The notes under the pieces: generated by a model
Database searches by the model: none
What the model was told of the DNA's origin: nothing
What the model saw: the letters and a program-made list of their open reading frames with translations, nothing else
Shown: one piece after another, positions 14,590-25,109 of the stretch
Layout: every line of letters starts with the position of its first letter
How positions within the stretch are numbered: the stretch's first letter is position 1
From: Talinum fruticosum
Lineage: Eukaryota > Streptophyta > Magnoliopsida > Caryophyllales > Talinaceae
Length of the DNA: 64,000 bases
NCBI GenBank assembly: GCA_021018815.1
Contig: JAITYX010000124.1
Span: forward strand, 620,001-684,000
Direction: 5' to 3'
Made by a program: the position numbers and the translations under genes

Positions 14590-15080
14590 AAGTCGGGAGG
14601 AAGGCGGAGTGGTGGTGCACGGTTGCTCCGGCGACTATGGGGCAGCACCGGCGTCGAGCACCAACGGCCGAGCTGCGGCTGGTGGTTGGTCAGCGGAGCG
14701 GGCCGCGGCGAGGCGAGGCGGGCGTGCGCTCGCGCGAGAGGAAAGCAAGAGAGAGAGAGAGCGAGTAGCGCGAGAGAGAGACGCCGGGCGTCTTCCCGAC
14801 GATGCCGGCACCGACTTCCGGTCGGCGTTGGTGGTGCTTGGTGGCCGAGAGTAGGGCCGTATGTGGAGGCGGGGAAGGGAGCCGAGGCACGCGAGGGAGA
14901 GATAGAGAGAGCGATAACGGCAGAGAGAGAGAGAGAGGAAGGGAGGGAGAGGGAGGCCGGCGCCGGTCCTCTAGCCGGTGTCGGTCGTGCTGGTGGCCGG
15001 ACAAGGCAGCGGCAGCAAGAGAGAGGGAAGAAGCGAGAGGAGTAATAGCTCGGGCGGGGAAACGAAATGAGGAAAATGGA
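14590..15080. other. GC-rich block within the solo LTR
   Basis: About 490 bases of G/C-rich, GAGA-repeat sequence sit in an otherwise AT-rich LTR. On the minus strand it resembles a CT-rich leader followed by GC-rich sequence and a donor-like GAATTTGAAG-GTAAAA (about 14565-14585), as in a plant gene's first exon. The overlapping frames on both strands (14609-15281, 14690-15004) are low-complexity Arg/Ser/Gly strings without a recognisable fold, so I do not call a gene. It could be a captured host 5' exon or part of the LTR's U3. Confidence 0.5.
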
Positions 15081-15188
15081 ACGGGAACTAAAAAGCCCGA
15101 TTGTTTTTATTTCAACCGCCTCTTTCCTTTTTCTTTTTTTTTAGATAAATCTATTTCTGGATTTTCCCTAAAAAATCTGATTTATTTA

Positions 15189-15190
<2 letters not shown>

Positions 15191-15233
<43 letters not shown>
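15191..15233. repeat. (TTA)n microsatellite
   Basis: Fourteen or so TTA units inside the LTR, near its minus-strand 5' end. Confidence 0.9.
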
Positions 15234-15234
<1 letters not shown>

Positions 15235-15532
15235 TTTGGTTACTTGTTACTTTTAAATTTTATTTTAATAATGGTATTTAAAAATTACAATTGTAACGAT
15301 TTGCTTGAAATATAATATTAAGCATGTAAATTTTTGAATTTTCTCTTTTAAAAATATTATAATCATTATTATGAACTTCTTATTAGGGCCACTTCGTCGC
15401 CTTAATTACATAACACATATACAAAAATAATTTAAATATAAAATATTGAATTGAAGTGCACGCGCTCAATTATGTAAATCTTGTAATTAATAAGATAAAT
15501 AATGTGATTTAGGGTCGGGTTGTTACAATTAT

Positions 15533-16391
15533 AAATATAGCTTTTGAATTTTTCCTTACTTAAAACAGTATATAATAAAAAATAACCGATAAAATTACAA
15601 TAACCTCTAAAATTATACCTCTAGAACTTATTTTCCCTTTAAAAAAAAAAAAAAAAAGGATGCATCTACGGCAAAATATTCAATTATAATTATTGAAATC
15701 AATATTGCCAATGACCTACTGCAATGACCCAATTTGTCCATGACAAACATTATGGCAAATTATCCAATGCCACTCTAAAAGAAAACATGGAAGTATTAAC
15801 TAAGTATAAATCACTTGTTGTAATGATAATAAAAATGTGTGATGATCGCCAAAAATCAAATAATATGGGTACATTTAGTTAAACATATAGTAACCACTTC
15901 TATATTGTAATTATTTTAGGTAGCTAGTGACAATTATCACAACACCTCGACGTATTAGTGTTCTCTGTATGTTCTCAAACACCAACATTAAGCATGCGAG
16001 TCCAACTTAAATATTACCGATTTGAATAAATAAGAAATATCAAAGGGTCAACATTGAGAGTAAATTTCATCAAATGTAAGTAATTCCATGTTGTAGTGAC
16101 ATTTGGGAACACGAATTAATATCCATTACTTGTTTGATTATACGTACTCATTATCTTTTTCCATTACACGGTTCCGAACACCTCTTAACCATACCTTAAC
16201 CTAAGTGCAAGTACCAAAGTTAGGCAAATGGTTAATCTTGCTTAAATATGCATGTCTCTTCCTCTTTCTTCACCACCATAAACCACAAACAAACACAACA
16301 AAGAAAAAAAGATAAGACAAGAACACTTATTTGTAGATTATATTACAACTTTATACAAACAAAGCCCCACTTATACACTTCAAGATTTTTC
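15533..16391. other. AT-rich intergenic DNA, nothing recognised
   Basis: It contains an A-run near 15641-15657 but no gene, terminal repeat or RNA gene that I recognise. Confidence 0.4.
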
Positions 16392-16440
16392 ACAAAGGTA
16401 AACTATTTTTTTTTTATTTTCAACGGGTAGGGGTGTTATA

Positions 16441-19400
16441 TTAATTGATCATCCACAAACAAACACATGTCGTTCGTTGCCAAATCATGAACAAGATTTG
16501 GCCCCCTTCCATCCATATCTTTTCGACGAACTCGATAGGTTGGAAGTGAGCGATTGCGTGAGCAACCGAATTACAACCCCTTCGAACAAAATTCCACGAA
16601 ATAAAATTGAACGATAAACTTAAAGCAAGAATTTCAGAAATGAAAAAACCAAGAAGAGAGTTGGGGACGACTTTCTTCTTAATCTTCGAAATGAGCGACT
16701 GGGAATCGCCTTCAAGAATGATTCGTTGGAAACCCCTTGCTGCAGGCATGTCGGAGGGCAAAGATGCAAGCCCTCACCTCTTCCAATTCGGCCTCGTAAA
16801 ACTCCGGGTTTTGGTGAACTCCGGTCAGAACTACCTCGCCTAGGCTGTCGCGGACCACAAATCCCCACCCCTGCCATTCTCTCCGATCTTCCCCGCGTTA
16901 AAGCTGACTTTAAGGAAGCCCGGCGCCGACGGAGACCAACAAATCCCCAGTGTTCCTGCTCTACCGGTTCGCGAGTTCCTTTATAGTTCGGAAGTTAAGC
17001 ACAAATGTCTCTAGCTCTTCTTGCAAGTCCTAACCGGTTACCCTCCTTCCTGCCAAATATGAAACGGTTCCGTGAGTTCCAAGCATTCCCACATGACAGC
17101 AAGGAAGATACCGAGTCGGTCTAGAGTCAACTTTTCCGAAGCATAGACCGGAGCTTCTATTGCTGAAGGGTGCCTGCCGTTCCACAGGTTTTCCTCAAAA
17201 TCACTACCATTCCAGATTTCTCGAGCGAGAGGGCATAAGAACAAAGAGTGGACATCGGATTCCTCGATGGCACCGCAATTGTCACATTTCATATCAAAAC
17301 TTGGGATACGCTTAGCCAGGTTGTTCTTTGTTGCTAAAGCTCCAGCTCCTAACTTCCACCCAAAGAGCTTGATGCGAGGTGGGACATCTAGTTTCCACAA
17401 CATCTTCCGGTTGGGTCGATTGCCCATTCCACTAGAGGAAGCCTGCTCCTTCACGTTTGCCCTTGCTATATAGTATGCTGATTTAACAGAGAATTCTCCA
17501 TTAGGGGTAAAGTGCCATATGAGTTTGTCATTAGGCCACGACAAGCAAAGAGGCGGTTTGAGAATAATTTCAGCATCGTTAGCAAGAAAGACGTCTCGGA
17601 TTAGCTCCTCACGCCACACCCCATGATCTCTATCAATAAGGTCTCGCTACCTTCAAGTCCATATTTGCCCCTTCCGGTGCTCTAATAGGTTTGAAAAGCC
17701 ATGGTCCGGGCAACCACCTAGAGGTCCAAGCGTGAACCGCCTCCCCGTTACCAATAATCCATCCGGACCCTAGCGGATAAAGCGTTTCGCCACCCAAATA
17801 CTTCGCCAAGTAAAGCTCGGTTTGGTTCCCAAAGGAGCCTCCAAAATATCACGGTTAGAGAAATAACGAGCCTTAAGAATACGAGCCACCAAAGAATTTG
17901 CATTTTGTACAAGTCTCCAAACCTGTTTAGCAAGCAAGGCCTCATTAAAAGCTTCGAAGTCACGAAATCCCAACCCACCATCGTCTTTGCTATCACACAA
18001 GCGGGAACCACTAACCCAGTGAATTTTCCTTCTTGAAGGATCATTGCTCCACCAAAATCGATTAATAGTAGATTGAATAGAAGCATTTAGTACCTTAGGA
18101 AGCTTGAACACACTCATAGCATAAGTCGGGATAGCTTGGGCAACGACCTTTATTAGCACTTCCCGACCCGCCCAATAAACTAGTTTTTCCATCCAACTCG
18201 AAAGTCTCTTCGTAATTTTATCCTTTAGGAACAAGAAGGGTTTTTCTTAGACCGACCGACATAGGAAGGGAGCCCCAAGTACTTGTCATGTGAGAGGACT
18301 TCTCTAATATCAAGTATCATGATGATCTGCGCCCTCCTATGTGTAGGGATATCCTTTGCAAAGACCACACTTGGATTTATGAAAGTTGACTTTCCGACCC
18401 GAGGCCCGCTCATAGGAACCCAAAATGCTTTTAATCACCTCGGCTTGATCACGCGTAGCCCCACGAGAAGAACATAGAGTCATCAGCGAACAAGAGATGT
18501 GAAACCGAGGGAGCCGTAAGGCATATACGATGACCAAAAATTAGTTCGTTGTGCTCCGCGTTCCTTAGTAAACCCATTAAGCCTTCGTCACAAACAAAAA
18601 TAAATAGGGAGAGATTGGGTCTCCTTGACGGAGACCTCTAGAAGGCACGACCATCCTTTTTGGCGATCCATTAATCATAAAGGAAAAAGTAGCGGATTCA
18701 ACGCAGTTCATGACAAGGTTAACCCAGCTCCTACAAAATCCCGGCTTTATCATAACATTTCGCAGAATGTCCATTCAACTTTATCATACGCTTTGCTCAT
18801 ATCCACTTTGATGGCCATGGACCCATTAGTACTACGCTGATTATACATGGAGTGGAACATTTCATATGACACCAAGATATTGTCGGTGATCGGTCTCCAC
18901 TGGGTAAAAGCGGTTTGGTTTTCGAAATAATGAGAGGGAGAATTTTCTTCAATCTGTTTGTGATCACCTTAGTAGCCATTTTATAAATGACATTGCACAA
19001 GCTGATGGGCCTGAAATTGACAAGATTGGTTGGGTGAGGTACCTTAGGGATCAAAACGATATTTGTATGGTTCGACTTATCGTGCACTCTGGTTGACCGT
19101 TCGGAATATTCAGAATGACTCGGTAACATCTCGCACCAGCCACGTCCCGAACCGTTGAAAGAATAGGGGTTGAGTCCATCCGGGCCCCGGGCCTTATTAG
19201 GGTGTATCATTTTTAGAGCCTCAAAGATCTCCACTTCGTTATACGGCATGCACAGTAACTTCATTCATAGCTTCGAGTGACTACGGTCGGGACAAAGGAT
19301 AAGACCTCGTGCATCCCCGGGTACCTGAGGACGAGAAGAGGTTGGAAAAAATTCGGTTGTGATGTGCTCTACCTCCTCCTCTTCCGTGGCTAAAGATCCA

Positions 19401-20528
19401 TCAGCTCTTTCCAATTGTGTAATAATATTCGTTGCACGCCTAGCTTGTGCTCGGGCGTGAAACCAACTTGAATTTGAGTTGCCGAACTTCAAGAAGTTAG
19501 CTTTTGCTCGCTGTGCCCACATGATTTCCTCCTTTCTTCTCCATTCCCCCGGCTCCTTGAGCAAACTGCGTCTAATATTAAGAGACTTCTCCTGTTTCGG
19601 TTTCACTTCTAGCCTTCTAATGTTGGACTGCACTCTGTCCAAAAGTTTGCATATTCCACGACTTTAGAGCTCGTTGACAAGCACTAATTTTACCATCCAG
19701 GTTTGCCCAATTATCCCCGCAAATTGTTCACTCCATGCCGACTTAATTGTATCCTTGCAAGAAGGGTCATGAATCCACATATTTTCAAAACGGAACACGT
19801 TTGGGTCCTTCCGCTTCTTCATTGGAGTCTTGTGGAGTTTGAGTAGTATAGGTAAATGATCCGACGGATGCTCATCGATGTGGAGGACTTCGAGTCATAA
19901 AATAAGAGGGACCATTCCGTAGTACCACAAAATCGATCCAGTCGTTCTTCCACAACTTCTCCAGCTTCTCTTACTGTTCTCCCAAGTGTAGTCATAACCC
20001 GAATACCCCAAGTCAAACAGCCCACACTCTTGGAATGTCTCGCAAAAGCATCAAGGACATTCCGATTCCGAATCGCCCCTCCTCGTTTTTCAAAATTATA
20101 AAAAATCTCATTGAGGTCACCCCCTATTAACCAAGGCGGTGATGAGTGGGTTGATAAGTCACGTAGCATATCATAAGTGCGCAATTTTTGGCCCGTTTCA
20201 TGCCACCCATAGATTCCCGTAAACCTCCGGGTATCGTTGACTCGAAATTCTCAACTTGTACATCAATATGATGTAGGGATTTAGACAACCAGGTAACTTT
20301 GATTGACTTGTGCCACAACATAGCTAGTCCACCCGCACGCCCTACGCAATCTTCGAAAACACCTTCGTAATCGCTTAACCGACTAAGAACTTCAAGCATC
20401 TCCTGATTCCTCCTCTTAGTCTCGGAGAGGAAGACCAGTTTCGGTGAGCGCCTTCGTAGCAAGCTACAAAGGTTCTTAATCGCCTCGGGCTCACCGAGTC
20501 CCCAGCAGTTATGGCATAAGACACTCAT
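16441..20528 (-). pseudogene. LINE ORF2 (APE endonuclease - reverse transcriptase - RNase H) pseudogene
   Basis: Pieces of one large ORF2 appear in order on the minus strand. The APE endonuclease lies at 20528-19820 (NCWGLG start, SETK, GGDLNEI and RLDRFCG, catalytic-site motifs of the family). The reverse transcriptase lies at about 19264-18240 ([46 protein letters not shown]; the FADD region near 18480 is frameshifted). An RT-connection region with YLGLPSYVGRSK and DGGLGFRDFEAFN follows (18290-17770), then zf-RVT at 17619-17038 (CDNCGAIEESDVHSLFLC), then RNase H at 16880-16440 (GFQRIILEGDSQSLI, RRGCNSVAHAIAHF). The pieces sit in different frames with intervening stops, so it is non-functional. 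Confidence 0.88.
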
Positions 20529-20659
20529 TGAGACTTGCGGGGCTGCTGGGCAGCCTCCGCAGCTTTATCGTTGTACTCCTTTGAGTTTGCCTCACTCCCA
20601 AGTACCCGGACCTTCTCGGTGCCGACGAATTTTTCCCTCGTTGTGTTTGCGCTTGAGTG

Positions 20660-21604
20660 CTTCATTACTAGGTTTGATAGGGACAAGTGTCATCAATAAT
20701 CATGTGGCTCGTAGCTATTTCATTAACGTATCCCCGATCCTTTTTACTGCTCCCTGTGGCTCGGGATGGTTCAAATAGCAGTTTCTTCTTAGTCGGTACT
20801 CCACTCTTATTATGCAATGCTAAAAACAACTTTTTCTCTCCATTAATTTCAACATCAGCATTGCGTCTTTTAGACTTTAGTGGTGACACACGAAGCCATG
20901 CCCCATACCGAAATTCAGATTCGTCTATGTCTTCCGTGTTCGGATCACAGCTTTTCATAACGTGTCCTAACTTTCCACTAGCAGTAACAAAAGTCCGGGA
21001 GTTTGACGTACTTTATTCGGATCCATAAAGTTTTGTCCCTCACTTTCACATTAATTCCTCGTCGTAAAGGTTTGGTCACGTTGACGTCCACTAGGAAGCA
21101 CAATGATTTATCAGCTCCAAACATATTTGCATCCTCACGAGCAACAAACGTACCTATCCGATTACCCAAGAATTCAGCGAATGCCATTGTTTGCCGCGCC
21201 CGGGGACATCATACGCCTTTACCCAAAACCGAGTCGTTGTAAAAGTGAGTTCGATGGTTGTTCGTGTCCTCGTCCATTCACGGAGAAGCAACGGAGTTGC
21301 CGTCAAAGGCCCAAGGTCCTTCGTTCAACACAAAGCTCCTATCTGCTTTGGCAAAGAATTGGAAAACAAAGAGATTATTGTCCAGCTTCACGAATTACCA
21401 ATCCTTTTGGGGGTTTTCATATGTTTTTAGCACGCTCTTCATCACCCGAGAGTTAAAATTTTCATTGGTCATCGGTTTGCCAACAAGAGTAAGGGCGATT
21501 TCCTCTATTTTTTCGGCAGGTGTTTCTTAATCGAAGTCGGCCACATAGGCCTCCTCTTCTGTCAAACTCATCCGATTAAAATCCAATTCCAGGTTGTCCT
21601 CCAT
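20660..21604 (-). pseudogene. LINE ORF1 (DUF4283-type, zinc-knuckle) pseudogene
   Basis: A minus-strand ATG at 21604 opens a protein of the plant LINE ORF1 type (RNA-binding DUF4283 domain followed by a CCHC zinc knuckle). It begins MEDNLELDFNRMSLTEEEAY and meets an in-frame TAA after 25 codons. The DUF4283-like part continues with PWAFDGN and ELTFTTTRFWVKAYDVPGR (split over frames), then FLGNRIGTFVA and WIRIKYVKLPDFCYC. One extra base in the knuckle creates a TAG and shifts the frame to GKLGHVMKSC. The C-terminal part to about 20668 is basic and hydrophilic. At least two stops and several frameshifts make it a pseudogene. Confidence 0.8.
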
Positions 21605-21935
21605 GGCTGAATTTAACACTAACCTTCGTTTCAAGGGGAGGGGAACAAAAATTGCTAGCCGAAACAGAGGAGTTCCGGGCGATTGAAGAACCGAGTGAGA
21701 ACAAGGGCAAACGAAGCTGCCAAGCCACGCCTACGAGAGGCCACCAACAACGACCTACAGAGAGGCCAGGCAAAACGCCCTACCGAACGGAGGGCAAGAG
21801 GCTCACACGACGGGAAACGCCGAGGTTCCGCCGAAGAGAGAGAATGCTAGGGTTCGCGAGAGTAGAGCGAGGTTGCTTTAGAAGTTAAAAGTCGAGAATT
21901 GAATTTTCAATCATTTTTTACAAAGGTAAATTATT

Positions 21936-22879
21936 ACAAATGGGGAAATGAAGCATCAAATCAAATAAGAGAATATGTAAAACTCTAAACATCTTGTCCA
22001 TTTCTTCTTCTTCTACTTCATCTTCAATTCAATACCGAAACCAAGAACTAAATTCTCCAACCTCGAACTATAATTGTATCTTCTCTTCTATTGCTGCAAT
22101 TTATGACAAAGAGATGAAAGGGGATGTAAGAGGAAGACATGCAACAAATTTATATGAGAGAGAAAGTGGGGAAGAAGTATGGGCTTATTAAAAATTGAGA
22201 AACTTTATAAGTCACCACTAATCCCGAAAAGAAATAACTAAAACCACCATCACTATCTTTTTGCCTTCTCTAGAAAAGAAGAAGAACAAAAATAAAAAAA
22301 TGGTGTTTGAGAGTAAAGTTGAGAAACTACTCATTTCATTACTCATTAGAAAGGTGAGAATGAAAATAAGAAAAACACTAATAATGACAAAAAATAGTCA
22401 ACTCATACACAATTTAAGGAACAAGAATTATTAAACCTAGAATGTAATGCAAGAAAAGAGAACACTGAAATACAAGGGGCAAAACTTAGAATATACTTTA
22501 AAAAATATCATCTTAAACCTATTACATTTAGAAGTAGTCTATAAAATCATTCGTAACAAATCATCAATTTCACTAATACTCAACCAATGCACATGAGTCT
22601 GTTTTGAGCTATCGGAGGATCGACACACATGATCATCATAGGGAGTTTAAGTTAAGTGAAATAAAATTTATTAATTCGACCTTAATTAATATATTAAAAG
22701 ATCTAAACATTATTATATATTATTGGTAGTTATACTTATAATCAATTCTTCGATTGTAAAATTTATTGATTATCTCAATGAATGAAAAAAAATGCTAATA
22801 GATTATCAACTTTATTGGCAAAAATATAATTATAATTATATTTCTTTTTATCGCTATAAGAATATTGTTTAAATTTGAG
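21936..22879. other. AT-rich intergenic DNA, nothing recognised
   Basis: A short frame at 21994-22191 has no recognisable domain. No RNA gene or terminal repeat is seen. Confidence 0.35.
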
Positions 22880-23242
22880 GATTTTTTTAAAATTGAGGAA
22901 AAAAATTAATTAGACTATATTATCACAAAAAAAAAAAACGAGAAAAGGAAGAGAAGAGTCCACTTATAAAATAATTTTTTTTTCTTTTAGATAATTTTAA
23001 TTTTATGTATTTAATTATTACATCAAAGACTCATATCTAATGGGCAAATAGTTTTTATGGTTGAGATTGTACTAAACTCCAACCATAACTCCCGTTCATG
23101 ATTTAGTTAATTTGAAAAAAATACTATCATATATTGTATAAATTATCATAATTTTTAAAATGGAGGGATTTTTTTAAATTAAGGAAAAAATACTAATACT
23201 CTATATTATGACACAAAAAAAAAAGATAAAAGGGAAGAGAAG
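22880..23242. repeat. AT-rich direct repeats, second copy split by an insertion
   Basis: A unit with GAGGATTTTTTTAAAATTGA, ...CTATATTATCAC, an A-run and AAGAGAAGAGTCCACTTAT (22877-22968) recurs at 23162-23255. The second copy stops at AATCTACCTATAAAAA and its continuation resumes only at 24836, after the insertion described next. Confidence 0.55.
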
Positions 23243-23542
23243 AATCTACCTATAAAAACTCATTTCAAAACCCTAGCCTCTTTCGCCCATTCTCTATAGA
23301 AAACCCTACCTCCTTTTCTTAGAGTTGTCATTGACTTTTTGTCAATGGTTAACCCCAATCTCTCTTTCTTTTACATACTATTTGGATATAAGAAGGGGAG
23401 GGAGGGGAGAGGAGGTTAATCAACGAGAGGGAAATGAAAGAAAGGGGAATGGATGGGAGGGAAGATACATTCCCCTTGTTTGGATTTAAAACGGAGGGGA
23501 ATGGAGGTTACTCATATTTTCTTGTTTGTATTAAAAAGGAAA

Positions 23543-23547
<5 letters not shown>

Positions 23548-23612
<65 letters not shown>
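23548..23612. repeat. (TTA)n microsatellite
   Basis: About 21 TTA units followed by imperfect CTA/CCA triplets. The Leu and Tyr runs predicted across it (23434-23689) are artefacts of the repeat. Confidence 0.9.
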
Positions 23613-24049
23613 GCTACTATTACTACCATCACCACTTTAAATTAAAAATAGCGAATTTAAATTTATTACAAGGAACTCATTTCTCCTAACAACGTTCTAC
23701 TCAAAAAAATTTATTTTTAATAATTATTTTTCTATTTATAAATTATTACCCAAAGTAAAATTAAATAAACAAATTAAATAATATAAGCACCCAAAATATA
23801 ATTAAAAAAATCAAAAGGAGGAGAACGATAAAGATATTAATGTCCACATATATATTCGTGGTGATTAATATATATATCATATACTTTATTCATCATAATT
23901 ACGAATTCAAAAAAGATACTTAAACTAATAATTTGGACAAAAAATAGTAGGCAACATATGAATTAGATTAATTACTAACTAAAGGGGAAAAAATAAAGAG
24001 GTATTAACATTCATGATGATATGTAAAATAGAATACTAGTTTAACCCAT

Positions 24050-24050
24050 A

Positions 24051-24136
<86 letters not shown>
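24050..24136. repeat. (TG)n(TA)n compound microsatellite
   Basis: TG units at 24050-24067 pass directly into about 70 bases of TA repeat. Confidence 0.92.
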
Positions 24137-24140
<4 letters not shown>

Positions 24141-25109
24141 CTTTGGAAGAAAAATAAAAGAAAAGGAGAAATTTGGAGGGAAATAAGAAAAGATAATGTG
24201 ATAATAAGAAATAAAATATAATTAAATTAAATTAAATTATCTTTTGTTCATTGTCTTATTCCCTCCCCTCCCCTCCCTTCCCCTCAATTTGAAAGGAAAT
24301 GAAAAATCAACAATAAAGGTGAAGGGGGAATGGTTCCCCACTTTCACCCCCTCTATTTTATCCCAAACATGGGAAATCAAAGGAAATTATTCGTCCTCCC
24401 TTCCCTTCCCCTCCCTTAACCTCGAAATAATTATTCTCTCTCCATTTGTGAGAGTCTTTCCATACCCTATTTGAATGAGTGTTATTGTTTATGATTTTTG
24501 AACCGGTTGTATGAGTTTATTTTTATAGGTTTATGGTTGTATGTGATTGAATTGTTGATTGATTGTTAGATTGGTCTACAACGAGCATTAATTATTCAAA
24601 TTCGGATCTCTGCAACAAATAAATATATTTGAAAGGAAGATTATACAAGATTTGTGGATTTTCTCGTTAAAAGTTGTATGATGAAACAACGATCGAATGG
24701 AAGAAGAGCGTTCGAAGAGTTTCAATTAATTCTTTCAATCGAAAGATTTATTTTGTTATGAATTTTTGAGTTTGATTTTCATTGTAGATGCCATATGACT
24801 CTCAATTAATGAAATACATCCATTATTGTCAAAAAAATCTACCTATAAAAAATATTTATTTTTAAATAAATTTTAATCTTAATTTTTTAATTATTTAGAT
24901 CAATGATTTAATTTTTATGCTTAAAATTACACTAAATTGCTACAAGTACATCTATTATGGTATTTAACCAATTTAAAAAAACTGCATTATTTGATCAATT
25001 TTTAGAAATTACTGCTATGTATTTTAAAGATTCCGCGAAGTCGTCGATTGATCGGATAATTTTCTGTCTATAGACTCCGCCACTGCGCCCGGCTAAGTCC
25101 TAACGATCA

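Larger units (their letters stand above)
12728..15527 (-). mobile_element. Solo LTR, 2.8 kb, with perfect 5-bp target duplication
   Basis: The segment begins TGTAACGCCC and ends GTTGTTACA, the TG...CA ends of an LTR with longer inverted TGTAAC/GTTACA termini common in plant Ty3/Gypsy elements. It is flanked by ATTAT on both sides (12723-12727 and 15528-15532), the 5-bp duplication expected of integrase. No gag-pol is present, so it is best read as a solo LTR left by LTR-LTR recombination. A TATA box on the minus strand (13653-13664) indicates minus orientation. It contains a GC-rich block (14590-15080) very different from its AT-rich surroundings, and a TTA microsatellite near the U3 start. 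I did not identify the lineage. Confidence 0.8.
16408..21919 (-). mobile_element. Full-length but decayed LINE (plant L1-like) with 16-bp target duplication
   Basis: A 5.5 kb non-LTR retrotransposon lies on the minus strand. The order from its 5' end is: leader with AACCCTAGC-type sequence, ORF1, ORF2 (endonuclease, reverse transcriptase, zf-RVT, RNase H), then an A-rich tail (T-rich at 16405-16418 on the plus strand). It is flanked by ACAAAGGTAAACTATT (16392-16407) and ACAAAGGTAAATTATT (21920-21935), a 16-bp target duplication with one mismatch. This fixes both ends and shows the element is not 5'-truncated. Many stops and frameshifts in both ORFs mean it can no longer move by itself. Confidence 0.9.
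23259..24835 (+). mobile_element. 1.6 kb plus-strand retro-insertion with perfect 16-bp target duplication
   Basis: AATCTACCTATAAAAA occurs at 23243-23258 and again at 24836-24851. Immediately before the right copy is an A-run, as in a reverse-transcribed insertion read on the plus strand. The 5' end (CAAAACCCTAGCCTCTTTCG) looks like a plant mRNA leader. The body lacks a recognisable protein. Inside lie a G-rich stretch (23390-23520), a TTA microsatellite, a long TG/TA microsatellite and a C-rich stretch (24255-24420), probably another element nested in it. It could be a processed transcript or a non-coding retroposon; it ends about 270 bases before the IDH start codon. Confidence 0.6.

Noticed and set aside
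14609..15281. Several overlapping frames of 81-159 codons on both strands in the GC-rich block
   Set aside because: They are low-complexity Arg/Glu/Gly/Ser strings caused by GAGA and GC-rich repeats inside an LTR; all frames are open by composition and none shows a fold.
12728..15527. Intact LTR retrotransposon
   Set aside because: The 5-bp duplication encloses a single LTR with no gag-pol inside, so a solo LTR is the simpler reading.
23434..23689. Poly-Leu and poly-Tyr frames
   Set aside because: These are the TTA microsatellite read in two frames. The same holds for 7560-7757 and 6219-6476.
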